Assembly: GCA_026169045.1 (NCBI GenBank)
Contig: JAPFDH010000075.1
Location: 1-61,146 of the forward strand
Direction of reading: 5' to 3'
From: Lachnospiraceae bacterium
Lineage (GTDB): Bacteria; Bacillota; Clostridia; Lachnospirales; Lachnospiraceae
DNA length: 61,146 bases
The notes under the pieces were generated by a model. The model saw nothing but the letters and a program-made list of their open reading frames with translations. It was not told where the DNA came from and ran no database searches. Position numbers and translations under genes: made by a program. Of the stretch, positions 26,307-34,833 are shown piece after piece. Numbering within the stretch: the first letter of the stretch is position 1; every line of letters begins with the position of its first letter.

Positions 26307-27935
26307 TTAAGCATCTACAAACGCTTTACTCTCTCTGACTTTTTGTCGCAACGGAAGAATAAATGTGGGGGAAACCGATAATTCGTCATAACCCATTCTC
26401 AAAAATTCTTCTGTCAGATCCAGATTTGCTGCCAACTCTCCGCAAATTCCTACCCAGCATCCGCCTTTATGTCCATTTTCAGCGATCATTTGCAGCATTC
26501 GCATAATAGCCGGATGATCCGGCTGATACAAATGATCCAACAACGGATTTTGTCTGTCAATTGCCAAGGTATACTGTGTCAGATCGTTCGTTCCGACACT
26601 GAAGAAATCCACCTCTTTTGCAAGAAGATCGCTGACCATCACAGCAGCAGGCGTCTCAATCATAATACCTAATTCCACTTCTTTAAAAGGAACCTGTGCC
26701 TGTTTTAACTCATCCTTCACTTCTTTTATAATTTCCTTGATTTTCTTTACTTCATCCACCGAGATAATCATTGGAAACATAATAGAAATATTACCAAACA
26801 TGCTGGCACGATATAAAGCTCTTAGCTGTGTTTTAAAAATATCTACACGATCCAGACAGATACGGATTGCACGATATCCTAAAGCCGGATTCTCTTCTTT
26901 TTCCATATTGAAATAATCCACCTGTTTATCGGCACCAATATCCAATGTACGAATGATGACTTTTTTACCGCCCATGGTCTCTGCCACACGCTTATAAACC
27001 TGAAATTGCTCCTCTTCCGTAGGGTACGTATTTCTTTCCAAGTACAAAAATTCACTTCGGAACAAACCAATGCCTCCTGCATCGTTTTGCAGTACCGCAC
27101 CTAAATCGGACACATTACCAATATTAGCATATAAATTAATTTTCCGGCCATCCAGAGTAATGTTTTCTTCCCCTTTCAGATTCTGTAAAAGGCGTTCTTT
27201 TTCCTTTTCTTCTTCCTGAATTCTTCTTTTTTCTTCCAGAACTTCTCTTGTAGGTTCCACATAAACCATGCCCTGGAATCCGTCTACCACAGCCATGGCG
27301 CCATCCCAATCCTGCTCATAATCAACGCCAATCAAAGCCGGAATATTCATCATACGTGCCAAAATCGCTGTATGGGAATTCACAGAACCGTGTCTTGTAA
27401 TAAATGCCAGTACTTTTGATTTATCCAACTGTATAGTTTCACTTGGAGCCAAATCATCGGCCACCACAATCACCGGTTCCTCTGCATTCATTTTATCTTC
27501 CTGAACACCGCTCAACACACGTACCAAACGTTCTGAAACATCTTTCACATCAGCGGCACGGCCCTTCATATAATCATCGTCCATGGAAGCAAACATTTCA
27601 GAAAAGTTCTCTCCCGTACTGGCTACAGCATATTCTGCATTTAACTCCTGATTCCGAATAATATTGACAATGGATTCTTCATAATCCAAATCTTCCAACA
27701 TCATCTGATGAACTTCAAATATAGCAGCATTTGCCTCACCTACTTCAGAAAGAGCCTTCTCATATAGTTTTCCAAGTTCTTCCACAGCCTGATCTCTGGC
27801 CTCTTCAAATCGCTTTATCTCTGCTTCTACATCTTCCACATGGCGGCGCTTAACCACCTGCTGACCATTTTTATATATTGAAATCTTGCCTATCGCAATT
27901 CCCTTATAGACACTTTTTCCATGCTGAGTTCTCAT
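26307..27935 (-). CDS. ptsI: PTS enzyme I (phosphoenolpyruvate-protein phosphotransferase)
   Basis: Enzyme I takes phosphate from PEP and passes it to HPr. The 542-residue protein has the phospho-His site GSVNSHTAILAR (His near residue 190), the PEP-binding GIGLFRSEFL, SVGTNDLTQY and the Cys site GICGELAAN. The ATG at 27935 is about 9 bases after AGAGGTGG; two GTG codons just upstream are alternatives. ptsH precedes it by 48 bases. Confidence 0.95.
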   Translation of the reverse strand: MRTQHGKSVYKGIAIGKISIYKNGQQVVKRRHVEDVEAEIKRFEEARDQAVEELGKLYEKALSEVGEANAAIFEVHQMMLEDLDYEESIVNIIRNQELNAEYAVASTGENFSEMFASMDDDYMKGRAADVKDVSERLVRVLSGVQEDKMNAEEPVIVVADDLAPSETIQLDKSKVLAFITRHGSVNSHTAILARMMNIPALIGVDYEQDWDGAMAVVDGFQGMVYVEPTREVLEEKRRIQEEEKEKERLLQNLKGEENITLDGRKINLYANIGNVSDLGAVLQNDAGGIGLFRSEFLYLERNTYPTEEEQFQVYKRVAETMGGKKVIIRTLDIGADKQVDYFNMEKEENPALGYRAIRICLDRVDIFKTQLRALYRASMFGNISIMFPMIISVDEVKKIKEIIKEVKDELKQAQVPFKEVELGIMIETPAAVMVSDLLAKEVDFFSVGTNDLTQYTLAIDRQNPLLDHLYQPDHPAIMRMLQMIAENGHKGGCWVGICGELAANLDLTEEFLRMGYDELSVSPTFILPLRQKVRESKAFVDA

Positions 27936-27983
27936 AGGTTTCACCACCTCTTCAAACAGTTTCCGATTCTGTCTTCTCTCTAT

Positions 27984-28241
27984 TTACAGATTTTCCTGGA
28001 AAAACTTTTCAACTGCTTCACATGCATATTTTTCATCGGCTCCATCCACTTCGATGGTAACAACATCGCCCTGTTTTACGCCCAGTCCCATCACTGCCAT
28101 AAGTCGGATGGCATCTACTTTTTTATCACCCTTTGCGATGGTTACACTGCTGGCATATTGTTTCAATAATTTTACTAACTGTCCTGCCGGTCTTGCATGG
28201 ATTCCCAATTCGTCTTTAATTTCATACTGAAATGTTTTCAT
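27984..28241 (-). CDS. ptsH: PTS phosphocarrier HPr
   Basis: HPr relays phosphate from enzyme I to EII transporters. The 85-residue protein has phospho-His15 in GIHARPAG. At the position of Ser46, which HPr kinase phosphorylates in Bacillus, there is Arg46 (AIRLMAVMG), with Met48 conserved as an alignment anchor. This copy is therefore not a standard HPr kinase target. Promoter at 28285-28313. Confidence 0.95.
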   Translation of the reverse strand: MKTFQYEIKDELGIHARPAGQLVKLLKQYASSVTIAKGDKKVDAIRLMAVMGLGVKQGDVVTIEVDGADEKYACEAVEKFFQENL

Positions 28242-28284
28242 AAAACAATCTCCTCCTTATAAAAATATAATTTCAACTAAAATT

Positions 28285-28313
28285 AGTATAACATACCGCC
28301 TGTTTTGTGTAAA
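28285..28313 (-). promoter_or_regulatory. Probable sigma-A promoter of ptsH-ptsI
   Basis: On the minus strand TTTACA (28308-28313), a 17-base spacer and TATACT (28285-28290), 43 bases before the ptsH start. Confidence 0.65.
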
Positions 28314-28329
28314 GCTTACATTCGTTTTC

Positions 28330-28357
28330 TTGACATATGAGATACACTGCTTATAAT
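28330..28357 (+). promoter_or_regulatory. Strong sigma-A promoter of the small membrane protein
   Basis: TTGACA (28330-28335), a 16-base spacer and TATAAT (28352-28357), about 95 bases before the ATG at 28452. It points toward the retron's 3' end. Confidence 0.72.
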
Positions 28358-28451
28358 GGAGAACATAACAATCTGTTTTTCATTCATTTCATACACGTAC
28401 AGTTGCGCGATCACCATAATTTTTGAATTTATCGCGCGGAAAGAGGAATCC

Positions 28452-28658
28452 ATGAAGAAAAAAAATATTTTAAAACGAGCAGCTGCTATTTTGTGTATTT
28501 TGTTTTTGGTTGGGCTATATTTGTGTACACTCATCTGTTCCTTCATACAGACCGATTTTGCCCGCTCGCTTCTGCGTTTTTCCATGGCAGCCACAGTTAT
28601 TGTTCCAGTCCTTCTCTTCGTTTTTCTAAAAGCAATAGAACGAATTAAAAAGTCTTGA
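28452..28658 (+). CDS. Small two-helix membrane protein
   Basis: A 68-residue protein starting MKKKNILKRAAAILCILFLV after AAAGAGGAATCC. It has two hydrophobic segments (about 9-30 and 44-63) and a basic end. Similar short proteins are common in Lachnospiraceae with no known role. It converges on the reverse transcriptase gene and overlaps its last 14 bases. Some retrons use two-helix membrane effectors, but those lie in the same transcript, so I treat this as a host gene. Confidence 0.65.
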   Translation: MKKKNILKRAAAILCILFLVGLYLCTLICSFIQTDFARSLLRFSMAATVIVPVLLFVFLKAIERIKKS

Positions 28659-29625
28659 GAAGTTCTTTGACAATGGCTTGATCTGCTTTTGCCAGTTTAT
28701 CCTGGGGATTAATCTGCAGAATATAATTTACCTTTCCCAAAAGCGATAGAAGATATTTTTCTTTTTCCTTTTTTTCTTCTCCGTTTTTTAGGTATGTCAA
28801 ATGGTCATCCACGCCATATTTTCTGCTGTAATAAACTTCCTGATGTACGTTTCTCCTATATTCCCGAGACACCTGCACTTTTTCATTTACAACAATCCCC
28901 AGCACAGACTGGCGCTGATATGGCAAACGCACCTCACTTTTTTTCTCATTTAATGAAAAGCCCATCACAGCCAGAAAAGCCCTGACTTTATGAATTACGC
29001 TTTTCGTATCAAAATCTCCTGAAAACACCATATCATCACAATATCTTGTATATATAATCCCTGATTCCCGGCACCAGCGTCCCACATAATCATCAAACGG
29101 TTTTAACACTAAATTAGATATGACCGGTGAAGTCGGAGCCCCCTGCGGAAGATAATCCCGATAACAACATAAATGGGCAAGAAGAGTCCCGATAGCGGAT
29201 GGAAAACGATTTTGAGAAAATACCTGCTGATACACCATCCTGTACGTAATATTTCCAAAAAAATCATGAATATCCAAGTGCAATACTTTTTTCTGATTTT
29301 TATGAACGGATGCCATTTTGCTTATATCGCTCCCTTTTTGATATGCTTTTGCATAATTGGAAACCGGCATCTGCATCAAAATTTCTGATAATATATTTCT
29401 CTGTACCTGTAAGAGAATGGGATCCGGAATCAGAAGTTTTCTTTTTTTTCCATTCTTTTTAGGAATATATACTTTCCGATAATATCGTTCCACATGGTTA
29501 CTTAATGTATACAGACATCTCTCCTGTTCTTCCATGCTCCAGTCTTTCTCTCCAAATAGCCGAAAAGAATACAATACTTCCCTGCACTGTTCTGCTGTAC
29601 AATACCGCCAAACCGAGTCTGTCAT
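28645..29625 (-). CDS. Retron-type reverse transcriptase, stand-alone
   Basis: A 326-residue RT that would copy part of its upstream non-coding RNA into msDNA. RT motifs in order: LDIHDFF (117-123), QGAPTSPVISN (161-171), the catalytic YCDD (195-198, usual retron form YADD) and the VLGIVVN thumb segment (241-247), a variant of the retron VTG motif. MASVH (104-108) corresponds to the retron NAxxH motif with Met for Asn. There is no maturase or endonuclease domain and no fused effector. It starts after AAAGGAG, 37 bases downstream of the structured RNA. In type it is unassigned. Confidence 0.9.
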   Translation of the reverse strand: MTDSVWRYCTAEQCREVLYSFRLFGEKDWSMEEQERCLYTLSNHVERYYRKVYIPKKNGKKRKLLIPDPILLQVQRNILSEILMQMPVSNYAKAYQKGSDISKMASVHKNQKKVLHLDIHDFFGNITYRMVYQQVFSQNRFPSAIGTLLAHLCCYRDYLPQGAPTSPVISNLVLKPFDDYVGRWCRESGIIYTRYCDDMVFSGDFDTKSVIHKVRAFLAVMGFSLNEKKSEVRLPYQRQSVLGIVVNEKVQVSREYRRNVHQEVYYSRKYGVDDHLTYLKNGEEKKEKEKYLLSLLGKVNYILQINPQDKLAKADQAIVKELLKTF

Positions 29626-29662
29626 TTTTTCTCCTTTGCAACACCAATCATACCAAATAAAA

Positions 29663-29893
29663 AAACAGGAACAACACTAAAAAGGTGATTCCATATGCGG
29701 CGCAGATGTACCAGACGCCTTGGCGTTTATGCACATCGCAGATGTGCCGACGTACATCGCAGCAGCATATGGTCTATTCTCCTGATATGGCAGAATGAAA
29801 CTCTGCCAATTCGTTCAGGCGGCGACTCGCCGTCCGCTCAGCTCTATATCAGACAGAATCTGTCAAAACTGAATTTCCCTGTTGTCCCTGTTT
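29663..29893 (-). ncRNA. Retron msr-msd non-coding RNA
   Basis: The minus-strand RNA is flanked by complementary ends: a1 (29880-29893) and a2 (29663-29676) pair over 14-15 positions with a single G-U. Inside, 29846-29852 pairs with 29782-29788 (7 bp) and encloses a GGCAGA/TCTGCC hairpin with loop GTTTCAT (29789-29807) and a CGGC/GCCG hairpin (29820-29832). The msd part is a long stem, CCATATGC/GCATATGG (29691-29698 with 29765-29772) and GATGTAC/GTACATC (29705-29711 with 29752-29758). It is capped by two hairpins: ACGC-CTTG-GCGT near 29715-29726, and a 7-bp stem at 29731-29747. The branching guanosine cannot be fixed by eye. Confidence 0.82.
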
Positions 29894-29914
29894 TATACTT
29901 ATTCTATTTTATTT

Positions 29915-31189
29915 TTATCTCTTTATAATCTCATGTCTGCTTGGTCCATTGGATACCATAGTAATCGGTACACCCAACTCAGCTTCAATCGCTTCAATAT
30001 AATCACGGCATTCCTTTGGAAGCTTATCATATTCTTTAATACCACGAATATCGCATTTCCATCCTGGCATTACCTTCCAAACCGGTTTTGCCTTATTGAG
30101 TTCTGTTGTAGTTGGGAAATCCTTTGTCACTTTTCCGTCAATTTCATATCCGACACACATAGGAATTTCATCCAAATATCCCAAAACATCCAAAACAGTA
30201 AGAGCTACTTCTGTTGCTCCCTGAACCCGGCATCCATAACGGCTTGCCACTGCATCAAACCAGCCTACTCTTCTCGGACGTCCTGTAGTAGCTCCAAATT
30301 CTCCCTTATCACCACCACGTCTTCTCAATTCGTCTGCTTCATCTCCAAAGATTTCACTGACAAAATCTCCGCCGCCTACAGCACTGGAGTATGCCTTTAC
30401 AACCGTTACAATATCCTTAATTTCATATGGCGGTATTCCAGCTCCGATGGCACCGTATGCTGCCAACGTAGAAGAAGATGTTACCATTGGGTAGATTCCA
30501 TGATCCGGATCCTTTAAAGATCCCAGCTGCCCTTCCAAAAGAATTGTCTTATTTTCCTTTAAAGCCTGATTCAGATATAAAGAAACATCACATACATAAG
30601 GCTTAACCATATCACGGTACTCCAGCAACGTCTGATATACTTTTTCCGGATCCAAAAGTGGTTTATGATACAAATGCTCCAACAGCACATTTTTCATTTC
30701 ACAAACACGATATGCCTTCTCTTTTAACTCTTCTCCACCAAATAATTCGCTTACCTGGAATCCTATTTTTGCATATTTATCTGAATAAAACGGTGCTATT
30801 CCGGATTTTGTGGACCCAAATGATTTTCCGCCCAAACGTTCTTCTTCATAAGCATCAAAATCAATATGGTAGGGCATCAAAACCTGAGCACGGTCAGATA
30901 CCAGAATGTGCGGCGCCGGAACTCCTTTTTCTACCAGATCATTGATTTCTTTTACCAGATATGGAATGTTTAATGCAACCCCATTTCCGATAATGTTGGT
31001 TGTATGATTATAAAATACGCCGGATGGCAGCAGATGAAGTGCAAAACGACCATAGTCATTGATAATTGTATGGCCTGCGTTACTTCCTCCCTGGAATCGG
31101 ATTACAATATCAGATTTTTCTCCCAGCATATCGGTGATCTTACCTTTGCCTTCATCGCCCCAGTTAGCTCCCACAATCGCTCTTACCAT
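29915..31189 (-). CDS. purA: Adenylosuccinate synthetase
   Basis: PurA joins IMP and aspartate using GTP in AMP synthesis. The 424-residue protein starts MVRAIVGANWGDEGKGKITD with the GDEGKGK loop, and has GGSNAGHT, GSTKSGIAPFYSDK, SSSTLAAYGAIGAGIPP and the GATTGRPRR segment. The start at 31189 follows GGAGGAAATAAT; the upstream open frame of 58 codons is leader. The retron RNA begins 22 bases after its stop with no terminator visible between, so read-through from purA into the retron is possible. Confidence 0.95.
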   Translation of the reverse strand: MVRAIVGANWGDEGKGKITDMLGEKSDIVIRFQGGSNAGHTIINDYGRFALHLLPSGVFYNHTTNIIGNGVALNIPYLVKEINDLVEKGVPAPHILVSDRAQVLMPYHIDFDAYEEERLGGKSFGSTKSGIAPFYSDKYAKIGFQVSELFGGEELKEKAYRVCEMKNVLLEHLYHKPLLDPEKVYQTLLEYRDMVKPYVCDVSLYLNQALKENKTILLEGQLGSLKDPDHGIYPMVTSSSTLAAYGAIGAGIPPYEIKDIVTVVKAYSSAVGGGDFVSEIFGDEADELRRRGGDKGEFGATTGRPRRVGWFDAVASRYGCRVQGATEVALTVLDVLGYLDEIPMCVGYEIDGKVTKDFPTTTELNKAKPVWKVMPGWKCDIRGIKEYDKLPKECRDYIEAIEAELGVPITMVSNGPSRHEIIKR

Positions 31190-31334
31190 ATTATTTCCTC
31201 CATTTTCAGCCGCAATCACACGGCTTATATCAAAATGTACTTTTCCTGCCGCACTTTTTATGAAAGGCACTTCAAACAAAATCCCCTTTCTATAAATCAG
31301 CCGACAGCACGACCATTTTAGTCGCACCGTATAC

Positions 31335-31363
31335 AGTATATATGATACTGCTTTGAAAATCAA
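31335..31363 (-). promoter_or_regulatory. Probable sigma-A promoter of purA
   Basis: On the minus strand TTGATT (31358-31363), a 17-base spacer and TATACT (31335-31340), giving a leader of about 140 bases. The divergent XRE gene has a TATAAT at about 31421-31426. I see no purine riboswitch or PurR-box in the 280-base gap. Confidence 0.65.
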
Positions 31364-31471
31364 CTAAAAATAAAATATTTGTGCGATGTTTTCTTTATAA
31401 CTATGATGTAACGTTATGCTATAATAAAGCTAGTCATTCGAAATTTAAGTAAAGGAAGTGATGAAAAATCT

Positions 31472-31843
31472 GTGCTTGATCTGTCAAAACGAATCCGGCA
31501 GCTCCGCCTTCAAAACGAACTTTCGGCAGAATACCTTTCCCATCTTTTATGTGTGAGCCGTCAGGCTTACAGCAATTATGAAAATGGAATCCGACAAATC
31601 CCCCATGATTCTCTTCTTTTTCTTGCTGATTACTATCGGGTCAGTCTCGATTATATTTATGGGAGGACCACTGCAGGTTTTCTTGTATCTTATCTGGAAA
31701 CAAAAGAAAAACTTTTTTTATGCAAACTCCATTCTCTGGATCCTTCCATGCGGATACTCTTATTCCAGATTATGGAACACCTGACAAAAGAATATCCATA
31801 TAGCAGTTTCACTTCTTCTACAGACAAAAAAGAGTACAGATGA
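31472..31843 (+). CDS. XRE-family transcriptional regulator
   Basis: A 123-residue protein with an N-terminal Cro/C1 helix-turn-helix (LSAEYLSHLLCVSRQAYSNY, then LADYYRVSLDYIYGR, about 15-65) and a short C-terminal helical part with no known domain. It starts at GTG after AAAGGAAG. Divergent from purA and convergent with purB, it could regulate purA, but that is only positional. Confidence 0.8.
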   Translation: MLDLSKRIRQLRLQNELSAEYLSHLLCVSRQAYSNYENGIRQIPHDSLLFLADYYRVSLDYIYGRTTAGFLVSYLETKEKLFLCKLHSLDPSMRILLFQIMEHLTKEYPYSSFTSSTDKKEYR

Positions 31844-31884
31844 ACGTTCTTTTTCTCATTTCAAAAGTCCATCTGTACTCTTTT
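31827..31884. terminator. Bidirectional terminator between the XRE gene and purB
   Basis: AAAAGAGTACAGATG (to 31842) pairs with CATCTGTACTCTTTT (31870-31884). The left arm contains the last codons of the XRE gene. A/T runs on both sides allow function on both strands. Confidence 0.85.
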
Positions 31885-31886
31885 CT

Positions 31887-33320
31887 TTAAACGTTAATTT
31901 CGGCAGTTAATCCCAGTACTTCTTTATTTTCATCCAAAATCGGCTGAATCACTTCTGTCAGGAATTCTTCTACCTGTTCTTTTGCTCTTCCTGTATATTT
32001 GGAAGGATCCATAGATTTTTTCAAATCTTCCAGGCTCAAATTAAATGCCGGATCTGCTGCGATCAGTTCCAGAAGGTTGTTGTCCTGTCCTTCTACTTTC
32101 ACATTGCGGCCAGCTTCCATGGACAATTCACGAATTCTTTCATGGAGTTCCTGTCTGTCTCCCCCTGCTTTTACAGCGTCCATCATAATATTCTCTGTCG
32201 CCATAAATGGGAGTTCAGCCATCATATGCTTATAGATAACTTTCGGATATACCACTAAGCCATCCACCACATTCAAATACAAATCTAAAATTCCGTCAAT
32301 CGCTAAAAATGCCTCCGGTACACTGATTCTCTTGTTTGCGGAATCATCCAATGTACGTTCAAACCACTGTGTAGAGGAAGTCATCATAGGATTCATGGCA
32401 TCTGCCATCACATAATTTGCGAGAGATGCAATTCTTTCACTTCTCATCGGGTTTCTCTTATATGCCATGGCAGAAGATCCGATTTGATTCTTTTCAAAAG
32501 GTTCTTCCACTTCCTTTAAATGCTGCAGCAGACGAATATCATTGGAAAACTTATGAGCACTCTGAGCAATACCTGCCAAAACATTCAAAACACGACTGTC
32601 TACCTTTCTGGAATAGGTTTGTCCGGAAACCGGATAACATCCCTCAAATCCCATCTTTTCAGCAATCATCGGATCAATTTTTTTGATTGTCTCATGATCA
32701 CCATTGAATAACTCTAAAAATGAAGCCTGTGTTCCCGTCGTTCCCTTGGATCCCAAAAGACGCATAGTAGAAAGTACATGATCCAGATCATCCAGATCCA
32801 GAGTCAATTCCATCAGCCATAGTGTTGCTCTTTTTCCTACAGTTGTAGGTTGAGCCGGCTGAAAATGTGTAAATGCCAAGGTTGGCTGGTCTTTATATTG
32901 ATCGGCAAATTTTGACAGTTCGTTAATTACATTAATTAACTTCTTTCTTACCAGACGAAGGGCTTCTGTCATAATAATAATATCTGTATTATCACCAACG
33001 TAGCAGCTGGTCGCTCCCAGATGGATAATTCCCTTTGCCTTTGGACACTGTACGCCATATGCATAAACATGGGACATCACATCATGGCGCACCAATTTTT
33101 CTCTTTCCTTTGCCACCTCATAATTGATGTCATCTTTATGAGCTTTCAATTCTTCAATCTGCTCTTCTGTAATATTTAACCCCAGTTCTCTTTCCGTTTC
33201 TGCAAGAGCAATCCAAAGTCTTCTCCATGTACGGAACTTTTTATCCTGAGAAAAAATATACTGCATTTCCTTGCTTGCATACCGCTCAGACAGCGGGCTT
33301 GAATAACGATCTGTCGCCAT
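31887..33320 (-). CDS. purB: Adenylosuccinate lyase
   Basis: PurB acts twice in purine synthesis, on SAICAR and adenylosuccinate. The 477-residue protein shows HLGATSCYVGDNTD (His near 100), TLAFTHFQPAQPTT with the catalytic His, and the fumarase/aspartase signature GSSAMAYKRNP (about 285-295). A promoter TTGATT-N18-TATAAT lies around 33387-33416, followed by a small GGTAGA/TCTACC hairpin in the leader. Confidence 0.95.
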   Translation of the reverse strand: MATDRYSSPLSERYASKEMQYIFSQDKKFRTWRRLWIALAETERELGLNITEEQIEELKAHKDDINYEVAKEREKLVRHDVMSHVYAYGVQCPKAKGIIHLGATSCYVGDNTDIIIMTEALRLVRKKLINVINELSKFADQYKDQPTLAFTHFQPAQPTTVGKRATLWLMELTLDLDDLDHVLSTMRLLGSKGTTGTQASFLELFNGDHETIKKIDPMIAEKMGFEGCYPVSGQTYSRKVDSRVLNVLAGIAQSAHKFSNDIRLLQHLKEVEEPFEKNQIGSSAMAYKRNPMRSERIASLANYVMADAMNPMMTSSTQWFERTLDDSANKRISVPEAFLAIDGILDLYLNVVDGLVVYPKVIYKHMMAELPFMATENIMMDAVKAGGDRQELHERIRELSMEAGRNVKVEGQDNNLLELIAADPAFNLSLEDLKKSMDPSKYTGRAKEQVEEFLTEVIQPILDENKEVLGLTAEINV

Positions 33321-33432
33321 AATATCCTCCTAAACTTTTGTAGATTACGGATTTTAGGTAGATCAAATGTCTCTACCACAAGTAATTATACTATGAATCT
33401 GTTTCATAAATCAAGATTGAAAATAAAACTCT

Positions 33433-34800
33433 TTATTCTTCCCTTGATGTTCCATGATCACTGGGGAATCTTTTCTCTGTCCGATAATAGCACAGAATCA
33501 ACAGAATAGTGGCTCCCGTCCATGCCAAAACTTCTGCCATATAGACGCCATACTCATTTATGAAATAAGGCAAAATCAAGGCGCTTCCTATCCGCATCAC
33601 CAGTTCCACAATACCTGAAAACAAAGGAACTCCCGTATTTCCCATTCCCTGAAGAGCAGAACGGTAAATATAAAGAAGATATAAAATAAATAAAAACAAT
33701 GACATTGTAAACAGATAATGATATGCATAGGTAATAACCGCTTCTGATTCTGTATTGGATCCATCTACAAAGAGGGCTATAAAATAACGTCCAAATACAA
33801 TCATAATCACAGAAGTTGCTACAGCAGTCATAATAGCCATCTTCGCCCCGGCCCGAACTCCCTTTTTTATTCTTTTAAAATTTTTTGCCCCAAGATTTTG
33901 TCCGGTATATGTGGACATGGCATGACCAAAGGAAATGGCGGCCATTTCCAGCAATCCGTATAATTTATTGGTAGCGGTAAAACCGGCAACAAAAATCACG
34001 CCAAAGGTATTTACAATGGACTGTAAAATCATACCTCCAATGGCTATTACTGCACTTTGGAAAGCCAAAGGACCGGAAAGGGAAAGAAGACGCCGTACAA
34101 TCAAAGAATCCCATTTCCAATCTGTTTTTTTCAAACGCATTACTTCCACTTTTTTCAGCCGTACCAGACAATACATAGCAGAAAAAAACTGACCAATTAC
34201 AGTCGCTGCCGCTGCTCCCGCAATCCCCCAGCGAAACACAACTACAAACAACAAATCCAGGCCCACGTTAATTCCAGCCGCAATCACCATAGCCACAAGC
34301 GGAGTCGTGCTGTCACCTATGGCTCGCAAAATTGCGGCAAGAACATTATAACTCAATACAACACTGATTCCGGAAAAACAAATACGGACATAGGTCATAG
34401 CCCCTTCCATAATCGCAGGATCCGTTCCCATCAGATTCAATACAGGTCTTGCTGACAGCTGAAATCCACTGGTCAGCAGCACTGCCGCCAGAAACGTCAG
34501 CAAAAATGACATAGCCACTGCTTTTTTCAGACGGACATCATCTTTCCCTCCAAAAAACTGGGCAATCAAAATGGAAAACCCCTGGGCAAGTCCGGTACAT
34601 ATTCCCAGACTTAACCAATTAAACCAGTCAACTGCCCCCAGAGCCGCCAGTCCATCTACTCCGACTACCTGCCCCACAACAGCCGTGTCTACAATCGTAT
34701 ATGTCTGCTGAAAAATACTTCCCAACATAAGCGGCAGCGCAAATTGCAAAATCAGCTTGCCCGGAGCCCCTTCTGTCATTCGTATTAATCGATTCTTCAT
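33433..34800 (-). CDS. MATE-family efflux transporter
   Basis: A 455-residue integral membrane protein with about 12 transmembrane segments. The N-terminal GAPGKLILQFALPLMLGSIFQ and QTYTIVDTAVVGQVVG segments are typical of MATE/DinF-type exporters coupled to Na+ or H+. The exported compounds are unknown. addA ends 33 bases upstream on the same strand, so both may share a transcript. Confidence 0.88.
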   Translation of the reverse strand: MKNRLIRMTEGAPGKLILQFALPLMLGSIFQQTYTIVDTAVVGQVVGVDGLAALGAVDWFNWLSLGICTGLAQGFSILIAQFFGGKDDVRLKKAVAMSFLLTFLAAVLLTSGFQLSARPVLNLMGTDPAIMEGAMTYVRICFSGISVVLSYNVLAAILRAIGDSTTPLVAMVIAAGINVGLDLLFVVVFRWGIAGAAAATVIGQFFSAMYCLVRLKKVEVMRLKKTDWKWDSLIVRRLLSLSGPLAFQSAVIAIGGMILQSIVNTFGVIFVAGFTATNKLYGLLEMAAISFGHAMSTYTGQNLGAKNFKRIKKGVRAGAKMAIMTAVATSVIMIVFGRYFIALFVDGSNTESEAVITYAYHYLFTMSLFLFILYLLYIYRSALQGMGNTGVPLFSGIVELVMRIGSALILPYFINEYGVYMAEVLAWTGATILLILCYYRTEKRFPSDHGTSREE

Positions 34801-34833
34801 AACTACCCTCTCTTCTTCTCCTTCCCTCTCAAT

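Noticed and set aside
28316-28594. 92-residue minus-strand frame downstream of the RT as a possible retron effector
   Set aside because: It is antisense to the better supported 68-residue membrane protein, has no ribosome-binding site and low-complexity content.
28645-29625. RT as part of a group II intron or diversity-generating retroelement
   Set aside because: No maturase or endonuclease domain, no intron domain V/VI, no template/variable repeat pair or accessory gene; the upstream RNA fits a retron.
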